NCBI GenBank assembly: GCA_014529385.2
Contig: CM043970.1
Location: forward strand, 66,485,496 to 66,549,495
Reading direction: 5' to 3'
From: Adiantum capillus-veneris
Lineage: Eukaryota > Streptophyta > Polypodiopsida > Polypodiales > Pteridaceae
Length of the DNA stretch: 64,000 bases
The notes beneath the pieces were generated by a model that was not told where the DNA came from, did no database searches, and was given only the letters and a program-made list of their open reading frames with translations. Positions within the stretch are counted from its first letter, which is position 1, and each line of letters starts with the position of its first letter. The translations under genes were made by a program, and so were the position numbers. Positions 53,474-64,000 of this stretch are shown one piece after another.

Positions 53474-56400
53474 ATGAGTAGCGACGAGGATGTGGGACCG
53501 TCCAACCGAAACACCTATCTCTCAACGAGGGTCTTATGTCCTTGTAATCAATGCAAGCATGCTGTGCGACGGACAAGACGTGTTTCTTTGCAGCACGTTC
53601 GCGAATTTGGCGAGTTCGATCCATCTATTATAGATCGAGTTGTTGCCAATTATAACTCGTCGGACTCTGACGCTGGCCAACAAGCAGCAATCTTGCAACC
53701 CAATAGACGTATTCGCAGGCGCTTTGGTCAAGCAGCATATGTGAGGCCACAAGATGTAGCCTCGAACAGCTCGGGGGATGATCATGCAGAGCACATTCCC
53801 AATGAGGCAATGTTTGAGCCCGAGATTGATGAAATGATCGAGACGATCATGGATTCAGAAAGGCTTATCTATGATGATATGAAAAGTGAAGCCGATACAT
53901 CATTGTATAATGGAGCACGTATGTCTAGATTGAAAGCACTCCTGGTTCTTCTCAACATGCAGGCAAAGTTTGGATGGAGTGACACTAGCGTCACAGCGCT
54001 TTTCAGGTGATCTATTACAATTAGTTTACTTTAATAGAACTCTAAATGTATAATGATCTGATAGATTTTTACACGACTGTATCATATTTTTATGTTGTGT
54101 AGATTGCTGAAAGAGCACATTCTACCAGCTGACAATGTGATGCCAGATTCCCGAGATGAAGCAAGAAAGATTTTGCGAAACTTGGGGATGGATTACAATT
54201 CTATCCACGCTTGTCCTAATGACTGCATTCTTTTCAGAGGGGAATACACAGACATGGAGAAGTGTCCGAAATGTGATTCCGAAAGATATCGAGTAGATCT
54301 CCACGGGACAAAAATTCCACAAAAGGTTTTGCGACATTTTCCTTTGCTTCCTCGCATCAAGCATTTCTTCGAATGTAAGTCCATGGCCGCCCTAGCATCA
54401 TGGCATGAGGAGAATAAATCTTCGGATGGTGTGCTACGAATTCCTGCAGATTGCGCAGCCTGGAAACATATAGATGGAACATGGTCGGATTTTGCCAGGG
54501 AAGCTCGAAATTTGCGCTTAGGCCTGGCTATGGATGGCGTAAATCCATTTGGTCAAAGATCAACATCTTACAGTGTATGGCCCGTTGTCATCGTCAACTA
54601 CAACATTCCCCCGTGGTTGACTACGAAGAAGGGGCACCTATGGCTAAGCTTGATTGTGCCAGGGCGATATAAAGTGGGGAATATGGATGTGTATCTTCGT
54701 CCACTATTGGAAGAGCTACAACAATTGTGGATTGGCATAGAGGTGGTGGATATGAGCCGACACACAGGACGACGGAATGCTTTGATCAGAGGTATTCTAA
54801 TGTGGACCATGCATGACTATCCTGGGCTAACAGAATGCTCAGGTGATCTATTGACACTCCTCTCTCAGACACTGTAAATCTTGTTTTTCCCCATAGTTGA
54901 TCTATTATCATGTGTATACATGCAGGGCTTCAAACAAGCGGATACAGAGCATGTGTCACATGTGGACCTAGACTGAATGCACGTAGGGCACCCTCACTGA
55001 AGAAGCAAATCTACGAAGGTCATCAAGCGTATCTTCCGGAGAATCATGTGTTACGCGACGGCTTTTTGGGAAGAGAGCCACCAAGGATGTCTGCACAAGC
55101 ATGGTTAGAGCAGAAGGAGATGTGCGATGACGGATTGCCTCCAGGGATGAAGAGACTATCTCTATGGTACGAGTTACCATACTGGCCCCGACTCGTGATC
55201 AATCACTTGCTCGATCCAATGCACATATTCAAGAATGTGGGTAATCTACTATGGGACCATTTGATCGGCAAGAAAGATACTTTGGGAGCTAGAGTTGACC
55301 TTAGAAATGTGGATCGTATGGAGCAATATTGGCCGCAAACAGCGTCTGATGGATCGATAAAACTTCTTAAAGCACCATGGATTTTCACAGGAGCCCAAGA
55401 ACGCAAAGTAAAAGAGGCCATTCGATCTTTGCGGACTCCCACTGGCGTAATGCACTCGCTCCGAACGTGTTTTACTAAAGAAGGAAAGCTTACCGGTTTG
55501 AAGTCACACGATTGGCATAAAATGTGTCAGGTACGTTCATAGTGGACTTTAATATCATTGCATAAAATGTGGACTTTAATATCATTGCTGCACATACTTT
55601 ACAGTTTATTTTACCGGTTGCCATTGAGGGATGTTTGTCTCTCGACATCCGTAACACAATCTACAAACTTGCAAAGCTGGTGCAATGGATCTCACAAAAG
55701 GAGATCGACGTAGACTCCATACCATTCGCCAAACTAAATGCTGCGGAGCTTGTGTGCATGTTTGAGAAACATTTTCCTACTACAATACTAACCATTCAGG
55801 TGCATCTTCTTATTCACATAGTTGATGAGGTGGAAATAGCTGGCACAGTTCATTCCAGATGGATGTTCTTCTTAGAGCGTTTCATGAAAACGCTTAAGGG
55901 ATATGTGCGTCAAAAGGCACGTCCGGAGGGTAGCATGGCAGAAGGTTGGTTGGTATCAGAGTCCCTAGTGTACATTGGAGAGTGGCTAGACGGATTTGAT
56001 AAATCCCGGGACACGCTATGGCGAACCATAGATGATGAGCGCATATCTGGGATTGTCATGTGCAATCTCGGTGTTGAGAAGAAGATGACGGAAGATCTAG
56101 AGGCTAAAATCAACCGATTTTGCATGCTTCACAATCCAGTGATGCAAAAGTGGATTTCACAATATGAGGATGCAAAGCAAGAGCGACAAAGGGCACGAAT
56201 CGAGTGGAGACGGGGAAGACGACCACCGATGCACTATCCAGCGGTTCTGGAGAGCCTACCAACCTTCATGAGCTTAAGATGGTTGCACAACCAATTGAAA
56301 AGCGCACAACAATGCGGTGACGAAGTGACTGAAGAAGAGTGGGAGTACTCTCGGGGTTGCGCGACCAAGGTAAGTTTGCAATGTACGACTAGCAAGTGAC

Positions 56401-57195
56401 TTTATTTATAAACGTTTGAACGGCCACTCATAATCTTTGTTCGTTGTAGTATAAGTCATACACAGCAGCATGCTGTAAAGGTCGACATTTTAGGGTGGAA
56501 CGAATCGACAAAAAGCGTTTTACTCAAGATTGTGGAATCATGGCAAAATCTGAACAGTCTAGTCGACGACGTTCCTCTGATGCAGATCCCGTGGTGGCGG
56601 AACTCACTTACTTCGGCACGCTGCAAGAGATTTTGAGGATCGATTACAGAGGATTTTTTGTCGACTTGTTCGACGTGCAATGGTTCAAGATAATCATGGA
56701 GGGTCGAAACGCTACTGTGCGTAGAGGAGAGTCTGGTTTTCTTGAGGTGGATTCTACTAAGAAATGGACTGACCTAAGAGACACTTTCGTACTACCCGAG
56801 CATTGTGAACAAGTAAGTATATAAATAGTTAACATCCCCCTTTTACAAGTTATGTGGCTCTCATGTAAGTTATGTGGCTCTGGCAGGTAGTATTTCATCC
56901 TACAAAGTCTACATCAAACTGGTGGTACGTCATAGAGGTAGCCCCTCGTAGTGCAAGGACGTATGAAGGCTACCATGTGCCAATCACAACGACATCAATG
57001 GAGGAGATCAGAGAAGATGCTCAATCAGAAGCCGCTGCGGTGGTGCCAGACGAGCATCAAGATGCTACTACTCTATATGGGGTGCATGCAGAGGAGCTAC
57101 AAAATGAAACAGAGGATATGTGTTTAAACGGAGAGCTCTATATAGATATAGGAAGTTATGCTGAGTTATGCGAGGATGAGAGAGAGATCTCTTAA
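53474..57195 (+). CDS. CACTA transposase (TNP2/TNPD type), six exons, open
   Basis: Catalyses cut-and-paste transposition. Exons by GT-AG and phase: 53474-54006, 54103-54842, 54926-55530, 55605-56369, 56450-56812, 56887-57195, giving about 1104 codons without a stop. Exon 1 has VLCPCNQCKH, a shortened Transpos_assoc-like zinc region. Exons 2-3 are the Transposase_21 domain: HACPNDCILFRGEY, CPKC, LAMDGVNPFG, GNMDVYLRPLLEELQQLW and LKSHDWHK, supplying Asp residues typical of the catalytic core. Exon 4 matches DUF4218 (ILPVAIEGCLSLDIR, HLLIHIVDEVE, ERFMKTLKGYVR). Exons 5-6 match DUF4216 (FFVDLFDVQWFKI, WWYVIEVAPRS). Length suits a full protein. Start choice at 53474 is the least certain part. 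Confidence 0.9.
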
Positions 57196-57467
57196 AGCCA
57201 CAAATATTGTATTTGAACAATTTTGCTCCGTGCTGTAAAAGCTCTAGCTCTCTAAGTAGCTTCCATGGTGTGTAACGCTCTTTTCTACTCGTGCTCACAT
57301 CTTTTGATTGAAAATTCTGAGTTTTCGACTTGCCTCTTCTATCACTCGATTCATTGCGTCATTGTATTTATATGCGTCATTACGTCATTGTATTTAATGG
57401 TCTTTGCGTCATTGTCTACTCTATTCATTCAATAAGGAGTTTAAATATTCGTGTGTTTAATGCAGGT

Positions 57468-58781
57468 ATGGATGATGAGGAGTTTCTTTCTTCTTTGTCA
57501 CCGCAGCAGAGACAGTGGTACGTGGAGCGTCATCGCTCTGGCGCATCATCGCGCGTTCCTACACCATCCGCATCTCCCTCTCTTTCGGAGCATTCGGCGC
57601 GCTTCGAAGCTTCGGCGTCGACGAGACGAGCGTCACACTCGTCTAGACACCGGCGCTCTAGTGGTGGCGGTGGCGGTTGTTGTGGGGATTCCGCCACCGA
57701 TGCCTCCACACCGCCTCGTGTTCGACGAGGCTCTTTACCCTCCCCTTCTTTGCCCGCCCCCACACCAGCCACAGCATCGCCGTCTACGCCAGGTTTTGCA
57801 CGGCTGACTGTTCCTAGAAGCTACACACCTCTACCTACTCCGCCAGGAGCCACCCCACTCGACACTCCTCGCTTCGGCGCCCAGACGCCGATGGAGACAC
57901 CTGACGTCCGTACCCCCATCGACACGCCGCTAGAGACCCCTGCCGGGACACCCAGGTTCACGCGTCACCGGCCAGAGGGCTTGCCTTACTCCGTCGACAT
58001 CAGCGGCGGCATCATCATGGATGATGACGGCAAGAAGGTGATCTCGCGCATGCGTGGTCTTTGCTCTCAGCTGTTTAGACACTATATACTAAACAAATGG
58101 AGTGAAGTACCAAGTGATTTAAAAAACAGAGTCATCAGCATACTTCATGATGAGTTTCCCGTTCCAACACGGGATCAGCGCTTCAATGAAGACCTGATGA
58201 AGATTCGAATGCGCGAATACTGCAAACACAAGCGTTCCGAAGTGCAAAAAGCAATCAAGAATGGGTGGAATAGGCCAGATTGGCTGGCCAAAGAAGATTG
58301 GAAGAATGCGAAGAAAGCAGCGCGCGAGAATCCCGACAAGTGGAAGCAACAAAAGGATGCAGCCAGAGCGCGAGTAGAGGCAGGGAGCTCGCACCACTTG
58401 GGGAGCGGTGGATGGGCATCATTTGAGGCCGATTTTGTAAGTCTTTTCACATTGCTCTTTATGCATGTTCGATAGTTTAGGGTTTATGAGTTTTTTAGTT
58501 CTAACATAATGAAATCTTTGTATGTTTTGACAGTGGTCGATGACAGGACGTGATCCCACACCGTACGAGCGCGAGTACGCAGGCAGGAAGGGCTTAAACG
58601 CCCTGATGGACATTCTCAGTTCTCGCGGCGGCATGGTTAGTATTAGGGTTTACTCTTTTTTATTTTTTGTATTGTTTTATAAATGTCGTTATATGTTTAT
58701 ATTTACTGAAAACTGTCTTATTGTCTTTTTTTGCAGAATCCGACAGATACGCCGCTTGGACGCGATGAGACGTCTGATTAG
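57468..58781 (+). CDS. Second CACTA gene, TNPA-like (Transposase_24 type), three exons
   Basis: In En/Spm the TNPA protein binds subterminal repeats and regulates transposition. Exons 57468-58436, 58534-58635 and 58737-58781 join in phase to about 371 codons with no stop. I start at 57468 (MDDEEFLSSLSPQQRQWY); an AG precedes it (TTAATGCAG), so an upstream leader exon may exist. Residues about 110-165 are Pro/Thr-rich with TP repeated every few residues. The part after that (GKKVISRMRGLCSQLFRHYI, WNRPDWLAKEDWKNAKKAA) matches plant Ptta/En/Spm transposase proteins. Exon 2 encodes DPTPYEREYAGRKG. Same strand as transposase, 272 bp downstream. Confidence 0.82.
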
Positions 58782-59147
58782 ACGATGTCAGTTTAGCCGT
58801 AGCTAGATAGCATTAGTTTAGGGTTTCTCATAGCTTATGTATCATGAGACGGATTTTATACGTCTTTTTGAACCATGTATATTATTACATTTGTCACCGC
58901 AATTCCTTTTGCCAATCAATTCTTTATGCCTATGATGTTGTACAATTGTCATTATTACATTTGCCAATCAATTCAGTTTGTCTATGATGTGTACAATTGT
59001 CAATTTTGCAAACAATGCGTCTTGTGGGTGACTATTTTGGGTCTATTATTTACCTTTGCACTTTTTTTAAAAAGTGAATCAAGTACAATATGGTTGATGG
59101 GTGGCAGGGCATTCAATGCCCTGCCACCAAAAAAATATTCTCTCAGG

Positions 59148-59350
59148 CGTCGCTATAAGCGTCGCTATTTATGGCTCTGTAGCGTCGCTATATGCGTCGC
59201 TATACTCTTCTGTGAGAGCGTCGCTATCTGCGTCGCTATAGGCGTCGCTATATAGCGACGCTCATAGCGACGCCTGTAGCGACGCAGAGAGCGACGCAGA
59301 TAGCGACGCTCTCGTAGCGACGCTTTTAGCGACGGATATAGCGACGCCGG
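59148..59350. repeat. 3' subterminal inverted array of the CACTA element
   Basis: About seven GCGTCGCT units followed directly by about eight AGCGACGC units in opposite orientation, centred near 59254. One unit is AGCGACGG. The arrangement makes a large imperfect palindrome of about 200 bp close to the right terminus. Confidence 0.9.
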
Positions 59351-59417
59351 GGGTTATAAAAACCCATTGTATTTCCGTCGCTAAGAGCGTCACAAGAGCA
59401 CACAACCTCTTGTAGTG

Positions 59418-60249
59418 AGAATAGTGTCAGCTATATATAAATATAAAATGGAAAAAAAAGATATATGAAAATATAAGGAATCAAATGAGGGCACCCTCAT
59501 TTTTTTATTATTGAAGTATATTTATTTACAAGAGATAAGAAAAAATACCTCTAGGAAATAGGAATTTAGTATAGGCAATGACTGATGGTGAAAGGTATTT
59601 TTGAAGTTTTCCCTTGGAGTGGATTCTCGCCCAAAAATAAGAGAAGCTTGCATGAAATGGTTTTTATAGAACACATAGGTAAGAAAAATTATGGTAATGG
59701 TGAGTCAATGTACATAGCATACATAGGAAAATAACGCACACCTAGGTAGAAACACTTAAATAAATACCAAAATAATTATAAAAATTCACTATATTTAGGC
59801 CCTATGTACAATGAAATATTTACACACAAATGGGCCATACTATATATATTTTTTTGTTTTTTGTTCTTTTTTGTGCTCAACTAGCCCAGTGACTAGCTAG
59901 TTGAGGGTTTAAAGAAGGTATGGGAAAGGTCCCCTAATTCACACACACCTATGTACAATGAAAAGGTAAGAATAGCCACAGTGTTTAGGTGATTTTGGTA
60001 GGGTGAGGTAACTCACTATGGCAATTACGGAGAGCCAAAAAACGACTATCAATGTGTGTGTGTCTGTGTCTGTGTTGAGTGGGTAAATGGATAGTCTCTC
60101 TCCTCTCACTCCATCGATGTGTTCCCTGTCTCGGTCATGTGGGTTGTGGAAGCCAAGTGTGGTGCCCCATAGTGTGTGTGTGTGTGTGTGTGTATTATCC
60201 CAAGAGAATGTGTCAGGTGATTATAGAGGCATTGTGTGTGTTTCCATCC
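59418..60249. other. Right flank of CACTA, AT-rich, no gene seen
   Basis: Apart from the AGA target duplication and a TG microsatellite (about 60173-60194), nothing recognisable on either strand. Confidence 0.6.
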
Positions 60250-61860
60250 TGCTCACATTCTTTTGGTTTTTGCAACTAACAAGGCATCACCTTTTATGCT
60301 TAACCTTCTAATCCCATGCTTCAAATGTGTAATCTGGCTTCCAAAGTAGCATATTAACACTAGGTTGGTAATGGGACACTTTTATGTCCTAGGACACTTT
60401 TATGTCCTGTTAAGTGACCATTTTCCTTGAATTATGTCAAGAGTTTCAAAATGGAATTTGAGGTGCTATCTGTCTAGAAAGTTGTCTCATGAGCTGAAAA
60501 AAACTTGACATTTTTTTGGAATATCAATTCCATCTTTAACCTTGTCCTTGCACAAAATTTCACAACCTAAACTGTGTGAAAAAACAGGTCCTATTTTTGG
60601 CTTTTTTCAACTTTTTGCAACTATACCACTGTAGAATTCATGTTTGTGAGGTCTGTAATGCTAGAGAACTATCTTTAGTAGTCCTCGAAATGTCCTGATG
60701 CTTCTAGGGAGAAATATATGTTAAAGTTGTAAGTTATGACCAAATTACAAAAATTGTCAAATCCTGTTTTTTAGCCAATTTTAGCTCTTCTATGATTTCT
60801 TTGGTGGCTTTCATGATATCCAAATGCAGTTTTGATTTTCTATGTCGCATATTGTAACATAAAGCTAATATTCCTTGAGTTTTGGGGCACCTAATACCCT
60901 ATTTTGCATAGTAGACAACGATGGTTGATTTTTTCAATTATAGAAGAAAAGAAAACATTCTAGTATATCAAGTATAGCTTTTTCAATATTGTTAGTTTCT
61001 TGTGACAATTGCATGCATTTTGTAGGTAGTAACCATATCTACTCATAAGGATCAAATTTGGCTAGATATTGAATAGTTTCTATGGGATTCTACAACTCAT
61101 AATGTTGAACCCAGTTTTTTCATGTTTGCTGTATTTAGCACTTCATCTTTGTCCCCAAGATTCCCCTTGGTAAGAGATGTATTATTATTTTGACATGCTC
61201 CATGGCTCCTTATGAACCTAAAGGACAATAGGGAACTAAGAAAACATGCATATATTATTTGTATTGAGAGTGGCTATAGAAACTTTGATGATAGGTTTGC
61301 ATAATGGTAAAAATTCAACTTTTTTGTACCTATTTCTTTTGGAAAAACAAAAAATAGTGAGTGAGAAGCAATCATATGTTCTGATCACCAACCCATTGAA
61401 GTTAACTAGGGAATTTATCTCAAGTCCTACAAAATTCCCTAATCTTTTTTTTATGCAACAAAACGTAAGAAATGACTATTTTGATGAAAATGTACTGGTC
61501 CATCAACTTTGGAGGCTTGGTGTGACCAAAAGATGAGAAATTTTACAAGTTTCTTATTTTTTCCATGTGTAGTAGTCCTTGAACTATAACCTCATGAAAG
61601 GATTTTACAAAATGAGTGGATCTACTATGGTTTTGGAGGTTTTTTTTCAAAACCCTGAAAGGACACTTTTATGTCCTGTTAGGTTACCAACCTAGTGTTA
61701 AGCCTCATTATTACTATGAGCAACCAATTTGAACCCTCTCGTGCATACTAGCTTCCCCTCTGGATCATAAAGTGCTATACCCCCTGAAGCCGCATCATGG
61801 CTCTTTTTGTATGAGCCATCAAAGAACAACACATGTGCATTTCTGATCTATGAAACTTCT
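60250..61860 (-). pseudogene. Additional (archaeal-type) RNase H, split by a transposon
   Basis: The minus-strand segment 61850-61702 reads NAHVLFFDGSYKKSHDAASG, GIALYDPEGKLVC and AHSNNEA, the start of the extra RNase H of Tat elements (DGS...G.....P.G......NNEAEY). After the transposon (61697-60358) it resumes with YATLEARLHI, SMGLEG and GDALLVAKTKRM down to about 60250, with stops. The break lies exactly where NNEA-EY would be read. Confidence 0.78.
60358..61697. mobile_element. Inverted-repeat DNA transposon, non-autonomous, copy 2
   Basis: 1340 bp, same CACTAGGTTGGTAA termini and TTAA flanks (60354-60357, 61698-61701) as copy 1. Subterminal GGACACTTTTATGTCC occurs near both ends. A 96-codon plus-strand frame at 61246 is not matched by an open frame of the same extent in copy 1, so I do not call it a gene. 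Confidence 0.92.
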
Positions 61861-62440
61861 TAAACTACCCTTCTCACCACCTCTTCCTTAAGAAGAAGGG
61901 GATTCTCCTTGTAAGTCAACAAATCAACTAGGGTAGCTCTTGTACTGTCTTCCACTAAAAACGAGAAATGAAACTCATGCAGTTCAATTACCCATTTCTT
62001 GACCACATGTGACATGTTAGTGCCATTAATTAACTGTGGCAAAAAGGCATAACTCATCAAGAAAAAAAAAGGGTGTGGTAGCAAGTAATGACGAAATCGT
62101 CAACAGGAAAATATTACACTAGCAATCATTAGCTCTACTCCCAACAATTTTCTTTCTGCTACCAATGTCACTCGGCTTGCACAATACATTGGCCTCATAT
62201 AACGGCTACCCTTCCCCTTGCACAATAGCATGGCTGCAATGGCATCATCCCCTATACTGATGGATTTACATAAAACACTTGCTCCCAATCAAGAGCCTGC
62301 ATGGCTGACACCTCTTGAAACACTTCTTCATACTTGTCATCCCATTGCAATGGATCATGCTTTTCCACTTGTTGTAATGAATAAAGGAGCTATGAAGACA
62401 ATGGAATGAGTCACGCCATGTACTTCACTTTGTGTATAAA
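61860..62440 (-). pseudogene. RNase H and RT connection of the gypsy fragment
   Basis: On the minus strand PLYSLLQQVEKHDPLQWD begins the connection near 62430. RNase H follows with YMRPMYCASRVTLVAERKL (62200-62140), RFRHYLLPHPFFF and HVVKKWVIELHEFHFSF. The first frame (62288-62100) and second (62084-61860) are in different phase, and stops follow VVRRVV, so it is broken. Confidence 0.78.
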
Positions 62441-63690
62441 GGTTGCCAATTGCTTTGTACGCTTAGGTGATGGAAGAAGAATAATAGACGTTGATGGAGC
62501 AAAAGATGTCGTGCGCACACTCACACACCCAGAAAACTCAACACAATACAAGGAATTTACTTCCATTACTCACCTCAATCACCACCACTCAAAAGCTCCC
62601 TAAAAATTCTACCCACAAGCTCAATTCAAACTCCAAACGCCTCGACCTACAAGCCCTTGCCTGCCCTTAGACACTACAAGGTGAGTCGATGTGATCAACA
62701 TTGGAAATCATGATTGATGGTGACCAAAATATACAAGAAAAACCATCAAAAACCCAAACACTCCGGCCACAAAGGCCACTCTCAAACCATTTCAAAAGCT
62801 TCACCAAACTCCACTGTGTTGGACTCTTTGGAGTAGCGCCAACCCTAATGGCACCGATACAGGGTCACATAGTCTTGCAGAAAGCCGCACCTTCTTCCCT
62901 CAATTCCTTGCACACACACATCCATGGAAACCTCAAAACTTCCATAGACTCTTGCAAGTGTAAAATTGAAGAGAGAAAGCTCTCATTCACTCCTCTATAC
63001 ACTCGAAAACAGGACGGGAACGCAACGGGACTGCACTAGACCACCTGTAGGAACCGTGCTTCCTTCCCCACACAGAGAGGTGAAAGTGCCAAAAATTGGC
63101 TTACAAAATGCTCCTTCAGCCCAAGCACTCATGGCAGCATCACTGATGTGGCACTTTGATGCCTTTTCACACCTTTTTTGACCTTTTTTGGCCCAGTTTT
63201 GGCCAGTTTTGACCCCTGACGGGCATTTTTAGCGGGAAAAACCCCAAACGGACTCCAAAATTCACCAAATTTTGTACGCTTGATCCTAAAAACCCAAATC
63301 ACATTTACACATCCCCACATTCCATTTTTGACCACTTATAGGGCGATGGACGTACTGCCGCAGATCAGGCGCCGCAAATAGACAATTACCGCATGTGTCA
63401 AACTTCTCGAGCGGGATGAGAGTACCCACACTTGTCACTTGCATTATTTACATTCTAGAAAGCTCAAACACATTATATAGAGCCAAAATAATCCACCTAG
63501 ACCCATATCCAAGGCCTCGATACCCTATCGAGGTATGTATGTATGCTCGACTGCCGACACGCAAGCACGCATATTTACAATGTGCACACGTTGCACCTTT
63601 TTCCGAACTTGAAACCACGTTGCAAAGCTCCAAAATGCATTTATTTACATAATTGTACATATGACCATGCATATAAGTGCTACTTTCTAC
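62440..63690. other. ~1.2-kb insertion between RT and RNase H
   Basis: RT stops being readable at about 63690 (PDKVTLIDRF) and its continuation resumes at about 62440, so the DNA between is extra. I find no gene, no LTR and no clear target duplication. Its identity is unknown. Confidence 0.55.
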
Positions 63691-64000
63691 ACGTCAAAAG
63701 CGGTCTATCAACGTAACCTTGTCTGGGTTAGCCCCAATGCCATTTTCTGACACCATATGGCCCAATAACTTCACCCTTGGCTGTGCTAGATGACATTTCT
63801 TTGGATTTATTTGTCCTTCACATTCATCATATCAAGCCAATACCATCTACAGCTTCTCATGGTGTTCAGCCCTACTGCTATAGACACAAAAGTTTTCAAT
63901 AAAATCTTTAACACAACTACCAATGAATGGTAACAAAACCCAATTTTGTCTCTCTTGATAGAAGGATGGTCCATTTGACAACCCAAATGGCATTACTATG
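63690..64000 (-). pseudogene. Gypsy reverse transcriptase fragment, YxDD mutated
   Basis: The minus strand reads VMPFGLSNGPSFYQ at the window edge, then DFIENFCVYSSRAEHHEKL, NPKKCHLAQPRVKLLGHMVS and ANPDKVTL. The position of the catalytic YxDD holds FIEN, so both Asp are lost. Stops are present in the segment between. The domain continues beyond the window. Confidence 0.8.

Larger units (their letters stand above)
51786..59417 (+). mobile_element. CACTA (En/Spm) DNA transposon, structurally complete, 7.6 kb
   Basis: Terminal inverted repeats CACTACAAGAGG (left) and CCTCTTGTAGTG (right), with a 3-bp target duplication AGA at 51783-51785 and 59418-59420. Both ends carry subterminal AGCGACGC repeats. 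Inside are a TNP2-type transposase gene and a TNPA-like gene, both open across GT-AG introns. All parts expected of an autonomous element are present, so it may be active or very recently so. It also carries a fragment of an HMA-domain gene. Confidence 0.95.
60250..64000 (-). mobile_element. Degenerate Ty3/gypsy (Tat-type) pol fragment, runs off the window
   Basis: Minus-strand order is RT (64000-63690), a ~1.2-kb unrelated insert, RT-RNase H connection and RNase H (62440-61870), then a second RNase H (61860-60250) split by the inverted-repeat transposon. Two RNase H domains in tandem are a mark of the Tat lineage. Many stops are present. Integrase, expected next, is missing. Confidence 0.82.

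Noticed and set aside
57330-57467. Upstream start for the TNPA-like gene
   Set aside because: The extra 46 residues are hydrophobic and unlike the family; AG before 57468 and the MDDEEF start fit better.
61246-61536. 96-codon ORF in the second inverted-repeat transposon
   Set aside because: Not open to the same extent in copy 1 and no motif.

Overview
This window is plant nuclear DNA made almost wholly of nested transposable elements. I see no intact single-copy host gene and no rRNA, tRNA or CRISPR array. Evidence for a plant: copia and Ty3/gypsy LTR retrotransposons with plant tRNA-iMet and tRNA-Asp primer sites, an En/Spm (CACTA) DNA transposon with GT-AG introns, a pentatricopeptide-repeat (PPR) gene fragment, and a heavy-metal-associated (HMA) domain fragment. 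The PPR style (KCG...A..VFEEL...S.NAMIA and TCILKACG-like blocks) is common in ferns and lycophytes, so a large-genome seedless vascular plant is my best guess. That is inference only.

Layout. 1-8949: tandem array of a ~600-bp repeat, with a decayed Ty1/copia element (1631-6519) inserted in the third unit. 8951-12660 (minus strand): 5' part of a non-autonomous LTR family, here called family E. 12661-15600 (minus): degenerate Ty3/gypsy gag-pro. 15600-17350: low-complexity DNA, a poly-C/hairpin and a PPR fragment. 17350-20384 (minus): partial relative of family E carrying an accessory ORF. 20385-48462 (minus): a family E element with both LTRs, split by element P. 29158-47991 (plus): element P, a young ~18.8-kb Ty3/gypsy element of Tat/Athila type, itself carrying a 1.35-kb inverted-repeat transposon in pol. 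48463-51785: unassigned DNA. 51786-59417: a 7.6-kb CACTA element that looks complete, with two intact intron-containing genes, perfect termini, an AGA target duplication and a captured HMA fragment. 60250-64000 (minus): broken gypsy pol (RT, RNase H, second RNase H) hit by a second copy of the inverted-repeat transposon.

How the parts relate. Element P has gag, protease, RT and integrase in the usual order. Its RNase H and the integrase zinc finger are deleted. It also has a second retropepsin-like domain after integrase and a long third ORF before the 3' LTR. Both the leader and the spacer before the third ORF hold near-identical 24-bp palindromes spaced mostly ~284 bp apart. Family E has a different palindrome at nearly the same ~285-bp spacing in its leader. 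It encodes gag-like and protease-like pieces but I find no RT or integrase, so it probably depended on a partner. A piece resembling P's third ORF sits in the family-E-related stretch at 18.7-19.8 kb.

Order of events from nesting: 600-bp array and old gypsy debris, then family E, then P inserted in an E LTR (TSD TGTGC; ~2% LTR divergence by my hand count), then the inverted-repeat transposon inserted in P. The CACTA element is independent and may be recent. All coordinates of degenerate domains are hand-derived and approximate to tens of bases.
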